A DNA stretch of 23,092 bases from Physocladia obscura (GCA_027596945.1 JADGJH010000263.1:1-23092), one strand, 5' to 3'. Positions 9,813 through 19,415 are shown, numbered from the stretch's first letter. Numbers and translations: made by a program. Notes: generated by a model not told the origin, from the sequence alone.

Positions 9813-10958
9813 ATGGACGGTGTGGCGTTGGGTATTGCAGTTGGCGCGGCGTATGTCGGGATCGGTGTATACGGCGCAACGTGGGTGGCGTGCGGCAACG
9901 CGATGGCAGACCGTAACTCGCCACGAGCCATGCGCGCGCGGATGGTCGGCGTGCTTGCCGTTTCAGCCGCCATGTGCTTTCTATCACAATCGCTTTTTCA
10001 CATACCAAGCAGTAACAACTCCAGCTCTGCCTTCCCGAATGTTACAAACAAGAACACAAATACTTGCTCCAACTGCAACCCGCATTACCACCCCCTTGTT
10101 TCGTTCGACTTGCGCGATCTCACAAACTGTCTGCGTGTTTTACTACTGGTGGCCCTGCTGTTCCTCGGTCCTGTTGCATGGGCCATTCGGTCGCGTGATG
10201 CCCTCTTCCATGCCGCCCCTCTTACTTCACTTCTTTTCTGGCGTGCCATCGTTGTTGTCAGTATACTTATTCGTTCCACCTTTTATAGACATCTTTGATT
10301 AAAAAAACAAAAGGCCCCCTTCTCCGAAGAAATTTGCTTTCGATGCTGTATAATTCCCATCTTTAAAGCCTCTGGCTACTCTGATTCAGTTTCCATCTTT
10401 GCCACTCCTTTGATCTTCGGAATTGGTCGGTTTCTATCTTTTAAGCTTTTTTTAAAATCTACAATAGCGTCTGATTTGATTAACCCTCCTCCAATTAAAT
10501 ACACTGCTTGAAACTATCCAGCTCATTTACACCACATGCGAGAAAATTACGTTAACCATCCTACCTACTCTTCCTCTTCGCCAACTGGAAAACAACGGGC
10601 ATTCAAGGAAAGTGCAATACTCTCGCTCTGTCAGTTTGCATATACAACATTATTTGGGTGGTTTGCGGCATTTGTGTTTTTGCGCACGCAGAGTTGTTGG
10701 CCGGCAATTTGTGCCCACGCACTTTGTAACGCCTATGGTTTTCCTGATTTGACTGTTTTTCGAAATTTTGCGCATGGTGAATGGGAAAATGTTGATGGTT
10801 TGTTTCTGTGATTCCCCTTCTTTTTTTTTTTTTTTTGTTCACTTTATACCGCGTTACTTCACAATTAATGAAATCTTTCCCTGTTAGTATTAATTGCCGG
10901 ACTGTATTTTGCTGGCATAGCTATCTTTTGCGCTTTGCTTTATCCATTGACAGAGTGA
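9813..10958 (+). CDS. RCE1: CAAX prenyl protease 2 (RCE1)
   Basis: Integral ER-membrane endoprotease that removes the last three residues of prenylated CAAX proteins such as Ras and a-factor-type precursors. Exons 9813-10256, 10314-10425, 10522-10797 and 10888-10958 join in frame to 300 residues, close to the family size. The ABI/CPBP glutamate-protease motifs are complete: SEEICFRCCIIPIF (from 152, catalytic Glu pair 153-154), AHLHH (186-190), and CAHALCNAYGFPD with H251 and N255. QFAYTTLFGWFAAFVFLRT (from 223) is also typical. Hydrophobic segments are visible at about residues 3-28, 44-62 and 110-128, and at the C-terminal LIAGLYFAGIAIFCALLYPL. A TGA lies directly before the start ATG, fixing it as the first in frame. 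The first intron ends in CAAAAG, an unusual acceptor without a pyrimidine tract, chosen because it restores IVVAPFSEE. Confidence 0.94.
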
Positions 10959-11385
10959 TGATAAAATAGAATAGAAATGCTAATTTCAAAGTTTGATTGA
11001 AGACGAACTATTGCAGATTTTTTTGTTTATGCAGTCTACTTTTTGCATTTGTGAATGACTGGACGCTGTGCTGAAATAGGATTACATTTTTTCGTGTATC
11101 CTAATACTCTGTGGATTCACCAAACAAGCTTGGTTTCGGAGAAAAAGTTGAAACAAAAAAACCACAAAACATCGAGTTCAAACTGACGTTTTGGAACTTC
11201 AGCCACCAGTTCCACCGTCTTGCCTTTTTGCTTCTGTTACTATTTTTTTGTACTCTTTCGTTTTTAAGTTCTACTTTGTTCTTATCTGTTTCAGGTATTA
11301 TTCTTTCTTTTTTCCATCTCTGTCAGGTTTTGTTTTTATTTTTATTTTGTGTGTGTGTTGGACGCAGTCAATCTTGCTTCACAAC
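10959..11385. promoter_or_regulatory. Intergenic region, RCE1 3' flank and RNA-binding-protein promoter
   Basis: 427 bp between two tandem genes. The first half is AT-rich 3' flank. From about 11215 to 11385 the plus strand becomes strongly T-rich and pyrimidine-rich up to the start codon, which fits a leader or promoter of the downstream gene. No gene is seen. Confidence 0.4.
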
Positions 11386-12957
11386 ATGTCTTACTCAACC
11401 GGAATCCCACTGGCAAACGATGCTGCTAAAACAACCCTTTGGATGGGCGAACTCGAGCCTTGGATGGACGAAAACTACGTCAGACAGCTTTGGTATTTTC
11501 GTTTTTCTTGCTTGATCCCTGCTTGCTCTTCTTCGGACACGCGAAAACCCGAAACGCCAATCCATCAACTGTCGCTAACGAGGTGAAATCAATTCCCTCA
11601 TCATAGGAACTCCATTGGCGAGAATGTTACTGTGAAGATGATCCGGGATAAAATGACTGGGTAGATTATTTTTTTTTTTTCTTGCCCAGGCACGCCGCCT
11701 CGCTGCCCCGTTAACTTTGATCCACAAAACAGCCATAGTGCCGGCTACTGCTTCGTTGACTTTGGAAACAATGCTAGTGCCGCCCGACAGCTTGCTGGAC
11801 TTCAGGGATCCATGATCCCTGGAACGAACCGTGTCTTCCGTCTGAACTGGGCTTCTGGCGGTGGTCTAGTTGATCGTAGAGAAAATATTGGGCAAGAGTT
11901 TTCGATTTTTGTGGGCGATTTGGCTCAAGAAGTAAACGATATTGTTCTACTGGTTGGTTTTTTTTATCCAAACTTCATCCCTTCCTGTACATACGTCAAA
12001 TGAATTGTCTTTCCTTTCCTTTTTTTATTTATTTTCTTTTTATTTCTACAGAACACTTTTCAAGTTCGCTATGAAAGCGTTAAAAGCGCCCGTGTTGTTC
12101 TTGACCCCGCAACTGGAATGTCTCGTGGTTATGGATTCGTAAAGTTTGCGTCCGAGATTGACTCTCAGCGGGCAATGACAGAAATGAACGGCCAGTTTTG
12201 TGGAAGTAGGGCCATGCGAATCAATGTTGCAACGCAAAAGAGTAAGCTGATGCAAGGAGGTCCGACTGGAATGGGGATTGGTGGTATGGGAGGTGGCCAA
12301 GGCGGAATGGGTCAAATGGTTTGTTTTCCCAGTATTTTTTTTCTATTGAGTCATTTGATTTTAATTTTTATTAGGGAGGGATGGGGATACAGCAAGGTTA
12401 CTATCCGTTCAACCCAGCGGCGATGCAAGCACAGATGCAGCAGATGCAAATGCAACAATTGCAGCAACCTGGTGCGGGGCCTCAAATTACATCTACAATT
12501 AATGGACAACCGATGACTGGTGGCCCTGGTTTTGGAATATCTGTAGGAGGTGGCTTCAATAATTTCCCAGACCCGAACAACACAACGGTTTTTATTGGAG
12601 GATTAAATCCAACTGTTGGGGATGATGAATTGCGTAGGTTTGTATCTTTTTTTGGTTTCTTGTTTTTTATTATTTTAAATTGGCTAAAAAAACAATGGAT
12701 TTTTCAGTCATTTTAGTCAATTCGGCGAAATTGTTTACACAAAAATTCCTCCCGGGAAAGGCTGCGGATTCGTACAGTTTTCGAATCGCCAATCCGCTGA
12801 ATATGCGATTCACCAAATGAATAATGCCGTCATTGGAGGAAATCGTGTTCGTCTGTCTTGGGGAAAGTCTCAAGCTGCAATGAAGGGTGTGTTCTTTTTT
12901 TCTTCTCTTTTCTTTTCTGAAACTCACCACTTCATTTATTTATTTTTAGACCAATAA
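11386..12957 (+). CDS. Three-RRM RNA-binding protein, Nam8/TIA-1/RBP45 type
   Basis: Seven exons (11386-11492, 11607-11660, 11733-11952, 12052-12318, 12375-12637, 12708-12886, 12950-12957) code for 365 residues. RRM1 starts TTLWMGELEPWMDENYV (from 16), with RNP1 GYCFVDF (58-64). RRM2 has RNP2 SIFVGDL (111-117) and RNP1 GYGFVKF (153-159). RRM3 has RNP2 TVFIGGL (287-293) and RNP1 GCGFVQF (322-328). A Gly/Met/Gln-rich linker (about 195-275) lies between RRM2 and RRM3. The LWMGELEPWMDE opening is the hallmark of yeast Nam8/Ngr1, fission yeast Csx1, plant RBP45/47 and animal TIA-1 relatives. These bind U-rich RNA; Nam8 and TIA-1 help U1 snRNP at weak 5' splice sites. Whether this one acts in splicing, mRNA decay or stress granules cannot be told. 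The last exon adds only Asp-Gln-stop. All six introns carry U-rich tracts at or soon after the donor. Confidence 0.93.
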
Positions 12958-14190
12958 CTTAAGGAAGAGATGGATGATTACTCTATTGTTTCATGTCTTT
13001 GTTTTTTTGTTTTTTTCTTTCATTTTTTTTTTTTTCCCGTTTTTGCTTTCTGGATTCGCACACGTTTTTCGACTGGGTTATGACGACCATTTTCATTTAC
13101 TTCTCTCACCCTTCTGGTTTGACTCACTTGTATATGTGTTGCTTTTTTTTTTTTTTTTTTGTGTGATTGTTTGTATGATTGTTTTTATTTTTTGTTATTT
13201 TACTCTGTTTTTCTTCTTTTTTCTTTTTCTTTCTTTAATTTAACGTTGTTGTTCTCCTGCGTATGATTTTTGTTCCTGTGCTTTCTTCAGCTCAGAGTTT
13301 CCATTAAAAAATACGGTTGTGGTTTCACTTTGCCTTTTGTTGTGTTGACTGTAAATCCCCGACATGGAAGTGTTTCGAAAATCTCCGAAAGGCACACTTC
13401 AAACTGTTTTACTTTTTTTCCCTTTTCTTTCATCTGAAAAATAACATTGATTCAATACTTCGACTGCGAGCATCTGATTCAATCTGCCTGCACTTGAGCA
13501 GTTTATCTTGTCGGCGCGGTATCGCTCGGTGATGCTGTGTTTGATTTCCCTCTCCTGCTCCTGCTATTCCCTTTTCTTTTCTGTCAGTAACGACGCAAAG
13601 ACGGGAGCCTCCCCTCGTGAAACAGGGGCACTCTCGTCGTTGGTTCCGGAGCATTCTTTATAGTGATGTATATTCCACTGCCAAGGCGTCGAAGATGAAC
13701 TGAAGGTGTCCTACCAATCCAATATTCTATGGCGCTTGCTCTGAACCTATTTGGTGGGTCACTATGTGACTGTGAAGCTTGGGCAAACCCATTGGATTTA
13801 CATTTCCTCTCTCTCTCCCGTTTAATTTGTTTCTTGTAAATCCAAGAAAAGAACTCATCATGCAACCGAGTGTATTCTCCAACTGTCTGACGCTCGAATT
13901 GTGTCTACCTTTTTGCACGAAGTAAAAGTTTTATTTCTCAATTATGACCTGCGCCAGTTTTTGTTGACCCCCGTCACGTCACCCCTTCTCTTTGACAGAG
14001 ATTTGTGATCATTGTTTTTCAATTGTGGGTTCTCTAGTTGCCGCGTCTGATAATAATTGATTTTGGCCTTTGGCCCGAAATACACCAGAAACTCATCCGA
14101 AGAGAGGCATAAATTTGATAAATGAGTGAAAGGTGTTTTGACCATTCAAACTGGTTCATTTTTTAGGCCATACAATAATCATTTATAGAA
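12958..14190. other. 3' flank of the RNA-binding gene and unassigned DNA
   Basis: The first 300 bp is extremely T-rich on the plus strand, with a run of about 18 T near 13143. It is probably the 3' untranslated and terminator region. From about 13250 to 14150 base composition becomes more balanced than in the other spacers. No protein family could be recognised in any frame; the longest minus-strand frame (13584-13865) looks unremarkable. A nested foldback at 13590-13640 is listed separately. Confidence 0.45.
13590..13640. repeat. Nested foldback, possible structured RNA
   Basis: Three nested complementary pairs: ACGACG (13590-13595) with CGTCGT (13635-13640), GAG (13605-13607) with CTC (13631-13633), and CCCCT (13611-13615) with AGGGG (13624-13628) closing an 8-nt loop. 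It is GC-richer than its surroundings and lies in a gene-free stretch. No known RNA family was recognised. Confidence 0.3.
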
Positions 14191-14713
14191 AAAGTGTTCC
14201 AAAAGCACAGTAAAATTAAACAATTTCAATGTAATATAGACAGTCACTTGATTGAATGTAGTTATGCAAAAGTAAAATGTCCATTCTGCAACAAACTGAT
14301 CTCACTTTCATCCATTCAATCTCATTTCCAATGTACTCTCAAGATGACAAACTCCTTTTCAATTTGCACAATCTTGAATTGGAGAGAGTGAAGAAAGAGG
14401 TTGCCATGATTATAAATGATGGAGTTGTGCTGTTGAAAAAATACCAAACAAAATGGCTCATGCATCCTGTTACATCCAGTGTCCTAATAACCATAACCAC
14501 AAAAAAGACTCAGAAAACACAATCTTAGTGAGAACAGTTTATTCAAAACTTCAATCTAATTTGAAGAGGAATTTGGAGACCAATGGGGCTGTTCAAGTGC
14601 AAATAATTGATAATGGATGTGAAAGGAACTCAATGAGATCTTCAAGCATGTATTCAATAATGTCAGTGAAAATAAAAACAAAAATCAAGGAACCAAAGAG
14701 GACTAGATCATAG
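14191..14713 (+). pseudogene. Decayed TRAF-type zinc-finger sequence
   Basis: The frame at 14191-14391 reads a TRAF-like zinc finger: HLIECSYAKVKCPFC then an 11-residue gap, H and C, matching the Cx2-6Cx11-12Hx3-7C pattern of TRAF zinc fingers (here the last spacing is Hx2C). The preceding C-x4-H-x3-C looks like the end of another finger. The following helical sequence (LHNLELERVKKEVAMII) is in a different frame (to 14528), and a third frame continues to 14713 with KLQSNLKRNLE. No splice sites link them neatly, and no in-frame ATG precedes the finger. I read it as a relic with at least two frameshifts; unrecognised exons are the alternative. Its AT-rich codons differ from the live genes here. 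Confidence 0.42.
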
Positions 14714-15160
14714 GACTCTTCTACTGTCTTCAAATTTGAACAATTTTTAAGTTGGCAGAATCATTCTTCAAACACTTTAGCAATCTCTTCTAGGTTACTA
14801 TATGATTCTTGGTAGGTTCATAAATAATATTAGATCAGTCCACAACTCATCTCAGGATTAATGACAATCTGTTTTGAATATAGCACATGAGCGCTCTTCT
14901 TACTGATTAAAATGCTTCTTTGTCTACCTGTTGAATCCTGCAAAGGCAGATTCATATGAACTGGTGGAATTGGCACAGTAAAGTACAATTTAGATTTTTA
15001 GAATTTCATTATTTATTTTCCAAGAATAGAACAATTTAAGATGCCCAATTCCATGCCTCAAATTAAAACTTTTGTGCCTCATTTCTAATGCCACAAAATA
15101 TTGATTAAAAACTAATTTTCTCAGCAAAAGAAATTGTTCAAATGTAAAAGACAAAGTTAG

Positions 15161-15290
15161 AACATTTAATCCCTATTCTTGAATTTTGCTGTGAATGAAA
15201 TAAATATTATTTTCTATCACAGTCATCTAATAAATAATACCATTTCTAATTCTATTAAATATTATTTAACATCTATTCAGCTTGTATAAC
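15161..15290. repeat. Dispersed repeat, copy A
   Basis: This 130-bp stretch aligns with 20285-20395. Shared words in the same order include TTCTTGAATTT, TGAATGAAATAA, TCACAGT, TCTAATAAATAAT, TATTATTTAACAT and CAGCTTGTATAAC. Copy A has an extra block of roughly 17 bases after AATAAT. A looser match (GATGGCA and GGCAGTC) continues about 100 bp further on in both. It is probably part of an old transposable element. No terminal repeats or coding sequence were identified. Confidence 0.65.
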
Positions 15291-16374
15291 CAATGAAAAA
15301 CAAGGATGGCAGATAAGCAAAAACATTACAAAGACAGTTTGAAAGAAGAAAAGTGAAAGAGATCAAGATGGCACAACAGACGGCAGTCTTAAATCTAACA
15401 CTGTCTTGTAGTATTCTTTGCCTTTCATTAGTTTCCGTATTTTGTTGAATTGAAATTTTTGTTTTTTTTTTGTTTGGCTTGGATGCTGTGTTTGATTGTG
15501 ATTAGCAAGTGGACTCAATTTTTAACTGCAGATGCTCAATCTCTTGTTCAAGTTCATTTATCCTTTAAATAAGGGTGCATGTTTATTTGAAAAGGATTCT
15601 CAAGTTTGAGTAGATGAGTTGGACCCTCAATGACAACAGACTCATTGACACCAAAATGAGGAATCACACATTTGGACATTGTCAAATTAATTTTTTTTCT
15701 TCCACAATGTTGACATAACTATTACATAGAACTTTGTACACAATTTCCATTGGGAGTGATTTGTTCATGGAACAGCATACCTCATTTTGGCTTGATTATA
15801 ATATTAGAATAGAAAATAAGTTTTTTGAAATAAACTATTTATTGAATCAAAAAGTGTTTCCACTTATTTAAACAATAAACAGCATAATTGCCCAAACTCC
15901 AAAGTAAATCATTTTTATTAGATGCTGCAAGGAGAAAAGAGTAAAACGAAAAATGGTGGTGGTGTTTCCCATTAGGGAAGAGTGGTGATGGAGGGTGCGA
16001 CAAAAAAGAAGAATTGCATTCATTTGCTTTGTCCATAGTCGTTGACAAAAGGCGGCAACTAACAAATTCCAAGTACTTGCTAATTGATTTTCAGTAAACT
16101 AGATTTTATACTATTTTTGAGTTGAAACTTGCATTCCACATGGTTTCTAAAAATATTTTGTTGCCGATCCTGATAATTTTCAAGACAAAACAATTATTTC
16201 GACAAAATTCTAACATGTGCTCCAGTTGGTCAACTTTTGTTACTAATAAAATTTGTTTCTTGGTAATAATGCAGGTTTTACTGTTTTTGACTTTTTAGAA
16301 AATTAGAGTAAAGGCGATGGTTCTTTGTGATCCATTACACAACATTACTGTTTAACATTAACAGCATAATCGGT

Positions 16375-16386
16375 AATTGCGCAATT
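16375..16386. promoter_or_regulatory. Perfect 12-bp palindrome, C/EBP-like bZIP site
   Basis: AATTGCGCAATT is fully palindromic and contains ATTGCGCAAT, the classical C/EBP-type bZIP consensus. It lies about 100 bp before the PRELI start. A second ATTGCGCAA occurs at 16478-16486, directly abutting the ATG. Regulation by a bZIP factor is inferred from the word alone. Confidence 0.35.
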
Positions 16387-16486
16387 GATTGCAAACTTAA
16401 TAGAATAGAAGGGAATGGTGTCTCAAAGAAAAGAGTGATTTGTCATAAAATATTTCTTTTGTCTTTGATCAGGAGAGATTGCGCAA

Positions 16487-17221
16487 ATGAAGCTCTTCTC
16501 GGAGACCAAGGTGATTGAACACGACTGGGCGGTGGTGACACAGGCCAACTGGAACAAGTACCCGAATGCGCTGTCCGACCACGTGCTGTCGGTGGACATA
16601 CTCAACCGCACGGTAGACGCGGCAACGGGCGTGCTGCACACTGAGCGGCTGATCTGTGCGAAGCAGGCGTTGCCGGCAATCCTGACGCGGCTAGGCCTGG
16701 GCATTCCCGACGTGGCGTGGTTCCGTGAGGTGTCAACACTAGATCCGCGCTCCAAAATCTACACGGCAACCACCGTCAACCTGACTATGCGCGACCTGAT
16801 GATTGTCAACGAATGCGTGGTCTACAAGGCCATCAGTTTGCTCCCGGCTTTGATTACTAGCTCCGCTGCGGCCGGCCCCTCTGCCTCCTCTTCTCCGCCT
16901 TCCCCCTCCTTCTTTTCCTCGCTTTTTTCCTTGGCACCGACACCAACACCGACACCGACACCGACACCGACACCACCTGCATTGGTATCCTATTCGACTG
17001 CAAACTCTACTAGCAACAGCAACTTTACCGAGTTTATCCAGACTGCCGAATTCCATGCTCAGTTTGGAATCTCTTCAATCAAACGCCTCGTCGAAGATGC
17101 CGCCGCGTCACGCTTCAAGGCGAATGCCGCTCGTGGTTTACAGGGTCTCGAAAGTGTCATAATGCGCATCTTAGGCGAGTTGGAAGCAAAGGAAGCCCAC
17201 GCTCACCAACCAGAGCAATGA
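16487..17221 (+). CDS. UPS2: PRELI/MSF1-domain lipid-transfer protein, Ups2/PRELID3-like
   Basis: Single exon, 244 residues. The PRELI domain starts at residue 1 (MKLFSETKVIEHDWAVVTQA) and continues with NWNKYPNALSDHVLSVDIL, HTERLICAKQALP and STLDPRSKIY. It resumes after an insert with KRLVEDAAASRFKANAARGL. The KYPN, TERL and NAARG elements fit Ups2/PRELID3 better than Ups1. These intermembrane-space proteins pair with Mdm35/TRIAP1 and move phosphatidylserine to the inner mitochondrial membrane. The call between PS and PA transfer is inference. About 65 residues rich in Ala, Ser, Pro and Thr, including a Thr-Pro run, are inserted at about 120-185 within the domain. The gene is GC-richer than its neighbours and convergent with MZT1, with 178 bp between stops. 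Confidence 0.9.
   Translation: MKLFSETKVIEHDWAVVTQANWNKYPNALSDHVLSVDILNRTVDAATGVLHTERLICAKQALPAILTRLGLGIPDVAWFREVSTLDPRSKIYTATTVNLTMRDLMIVNECVVYKAISLLPALITSSAAAGPSASSSPPSPSFFSSLFSLAPTPTPTPTPTPTPPALVSYSTANSTSNSNFTEFIQTAEFHAQFGISSIKRLVEDAAASRFKANAARGLQGLESVIMRILGELEAKEAHAHQPEQ
16935..16977 (+). repeat. Hexanucleotide tandem repeat (ACCGAC-type) in coding DNA
   Basis: About seven imperfect copies of a CACCGA/CACCAA unit, which code for alternating Thr-Pro inside the PRELI gene. The six-base unit keeps the frame whatever the copy number, so length variation between strains is expected. Confidence 0.85.
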
Positions 17222-17399
17222 TAACGAACCTCATTAAATTAAATTTGGATAACGGCGCAAAGGCGTAGGAGAACAGTAGAGTTAATATGGAGGAAGAGAG
17301 AGTGATGGGGGAGGCATTGTTGGCTGCATGACCGAATGGATGAGTGAGTGAGTACTTGGTAAATGAAGATTATTATTATTGTATTGTTCCGAAAATCAA

Positions 17400-17696
17400 T
17401 CATGAGAATTCGCGGCGCAACTCCTTGACGACGGCCGCCAGAGCCTCGGGATTTGCGCCGAGTTCGCAAAGCGCCACGCATGACGCCAGCTGCTCCTTGG
17501 TGAGGCCCGTTGCGAGCAGTTCCGATATTTGGAACAACACTGCCAGCGAAGCTTGTGCCCGATTTGTGTTTGAAGAATTCGTATTCACAGTATTTGTGTC
17601 TGTATTCGTATTTCTATTAGTCGCGCTGCTGCTGTTGCTGTTTGTGCTTGTGCTTGTTTCTCCGACGTTCACTGTTTTGCTTGGTGAGCTGTTCAT
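17400..17696 (-). CDS. MZT1: MOZART1, gamma-tubulin ring complex recruiter
   Basis: Single exon, 98 residues. The conserved MOZART1 helix bundle fills the C-terminal half: FQISELLATGLTKEQLASCV (55-74) and CELGANPEALAAVVKELRRE (77-96), matching the family pattern ISELL-TGLD-LSICVRLCE-GxNPEALA-VVKELR. MZT1 binds the N-terminus of gamma-tubulin complex proteins and recruits the complex to spindle poles and centrosomes. The first 46 residues are low-complexity Asn, Thr and Ser, longer than the short leader of most homologues. The first ATG in the frame is at 17696; codons above it have none. It diverges from the PP4 gene with 64 bp between the two start codons. Confidence 0.93.
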   Translation of the reverse strand: MNSSPSKTVNVGETSTSTNSNSSSATNRNTNTDTNTVNTNSSNTNRAQASLAVLFQISELLATGLTKEQLASCVALCELGANPEALAAVVKELRREFS

Positions 17697-17760
17697 TTTT
17701 TCAGCCAACAATTTCAGTCAATAATCTGCCCAACATCACGCATCGCACGTACAAAACAAA
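17697..17760. promoter_or_regulatory. 64-bp bidirectional promoter/leader, MZT1 / PP4
   Basis: Only 64 bases lie between the ATG of MZT1 (minus) and that of PP4 (plus). The two leaders, and possibly the promoters, must share or overlap this DNA, or one transcript must start within the other gene. The core reads ATCACGCATCGCACGT, with an ACGT and spaced CGCA words; no TATA box is visible. Confidence 0.6.
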
Positions 17761-19415
17761 ATGAGTCTTGACGAACAGATTGCTATGCTGATGCAATGCC
17801 AAATCATCAGCGAGCCGCAAGTTCGATCGCTGTGTCTTAAGGCCCGCGAGATTCTCATCGAGGAAAGCAACGTACAACCGATTGCCGCCCCTGTCACTAT
17901 CTGCGGCGATATTCACGGCCAGTTCTGGGATCTCATTGAGCTTTTCAAAGGTTAGGAAGGCGGATTTTGGCGGGCGATTCGTGCCCAGCCTGCGGATTCT
18001 ATTCAATTCGAAGTTATCTAACAAATTATCTCAAACCAAATCTGTTAATACTTTATACTTTCTTTCTTCACTTTACTTTAGTCGGCGGATTATGTCCAGA
18101 GACAAACTACCTCTTCATGGGTAAATAACATTACTTACGACGAAATCCATATCTTCTATTATTTCTGCTTTCGCCAACCCAACAAAACATAAACAAAAAA
18201 AACAAAAACGCAGGTGATTTCGTTGACCGTGGTTTTTATAGCGTCGAAACTTTCTTGTTGCTCTTGGCTCTTAAAGTATGTTGAAAAAGTAAAAAAAGGC
18301 TGCGGAAAATTGGGAATTGTTATATTATCGAGCTGTAGGCAAAATCGAATAATCAATCGAATATAAATATCAGTAGAAGCATGAAGAGGAAGAGCACGTA
18401 AAAAGAAGCAATGATTCAAAAAAAGCGAGATTCTCAAACACGAACAGCGAAAGAAGCAAAAAACAAAGAAAAAAACGCGTTATCAATATATATTTATAAA
18501 CACATATTCTTTAGGTAAGATATCCGGACCGTGTCACCCTCATCCGCGGTAATCATGAATCCCGACAAATCACACAAGTTTATGGATTCTACGACGAATG
18601 TTTACGAAAATATGGAAGCGTGAATGTGTGGCGATACTGCTGCGATATTTTTGATTACCTTAGTCTCAGTGCGATTATTGATGACCGTATTTTTTGTGTT
18701 CATGGGGGGCTAAGTCCTAGTATTAACACTTTGGACCAGGTTTACAAAAAATACACAAAAAAACAAAAACCCCTCCTTTTTTTTTCAATTTCTCTCTCTG
18801 TCGCTCTCCCCCATTCACTTTCTGATTGAAATATAAACCAGATACGTGTTATTGATCGAAAGCAAGAAGTTCCGCATGACGGTGCAATGTGCGATCTGTT
18901 ATGGAGTGATCCAGAAGAAATTGAAGGATGGGGATTAAGTCCGCGAGGGGCCGGATATCTGTTTGGCGGCGACATTGTGAACCAGTTTGTCCATACAAAT
19001 AAGCTTGATTTGATTGCACGTGCACATCAGTTAGTCATGGAAGGATGTATGTACTTTGTTTGTACAACAACATTTTTGTGTGTTTTTTTAATCAAAGAAT
19101 CAAAATAATTTTAAAACGTTATAGATAAATTAATGTTCAAAGACACTATTGTTACAGTTTGGTCGGCACCAAATTACTGCTACCGATGTGGAAACGTTGC
19201 AGCCATTCTTGAGTTTGACGAAAATCTGAAGACAAACTACAAAATATTTGATGCTGCACCACAGGTAAAATTGAATTTTAAAATATTTTGGGGTGGATAA
19301 GAAATTTTTTTTTATCTTTTACAACTCCTTCTTTTCTCGGTTTTTTTTATTTATTTTTCTTTAGGACTCACGTGGTTTGCCTGCAAAGAAACCAGCACCA
19401 GATTATTTTTTGTAG
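17761..19415 (+). CDS. PPP4C: Serine/threonine protein phosphatase PP4 catalytic subunit
   Basis: Seven exons (17761-17950, 18082-18120, 18214-18275, 18515-18739, 18842-19046, 19125-19264, 19365-19415) give 303 residues; human PPP4C has 307. The metallophosphatase motifs are intact: [11 protein letters not shown] (48-58), GDFVDRG (77-83), RGNHESRQ (108-115), [10 protein letters not shown], and [19 protein letters not shown]4 rather than PP2A or PP6 is shown by [35 protein letters not shown], the [20 protein letters not shown] ending, and overall length. The terminal YFL carries the Leu that is methylated in PP2A-like enzymes. PP4 acts with regulatory subunits in DNA-damage recovery and at centrosomes. 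Introns are 78-239 bp. Exon 4 starts with GTAAGA right after TTTAG, so the acceptor looks like a donor. Yeast orthologue: Pph3. Confidence 0.97.

Larger units (their letters stand above)
14714..16486. other. AT-rich spacer upstream of the PRELI gene
   Basis: About 1.8 kb with no supported gene. It contains copy A of a dispersed repeat (listed separately), probable relic DNA, and from about 16090 onward the promoter of the PRELI gene. A CTTTGATCAG just before the PRELI start resembles an intron acceptor, so a spliced leader is possible. Confidence 0.45.

Noticed and set aside
10257..10300. RCE1 first exon read through to its own stop as a complete gene
   Set aside because: The catalytic EE..R and HxHH motifs lie downstream and are joined in frame by splicing, so the stop is intronic.
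12974..13243. 89-codon Phe-rich plus-strand frame after the RNA-binding gene
   Set aside because: It is an artefact of T runs in the 3' flank.
18511..18520. TTTAG followed by GTAAGA as a recursive (zero-exon) splice site in PP4
   Set aside because: GTAAGA encodes the conserved Val-Arg of LKVRYPDR, so the donor-like word follows from the protein sequence.
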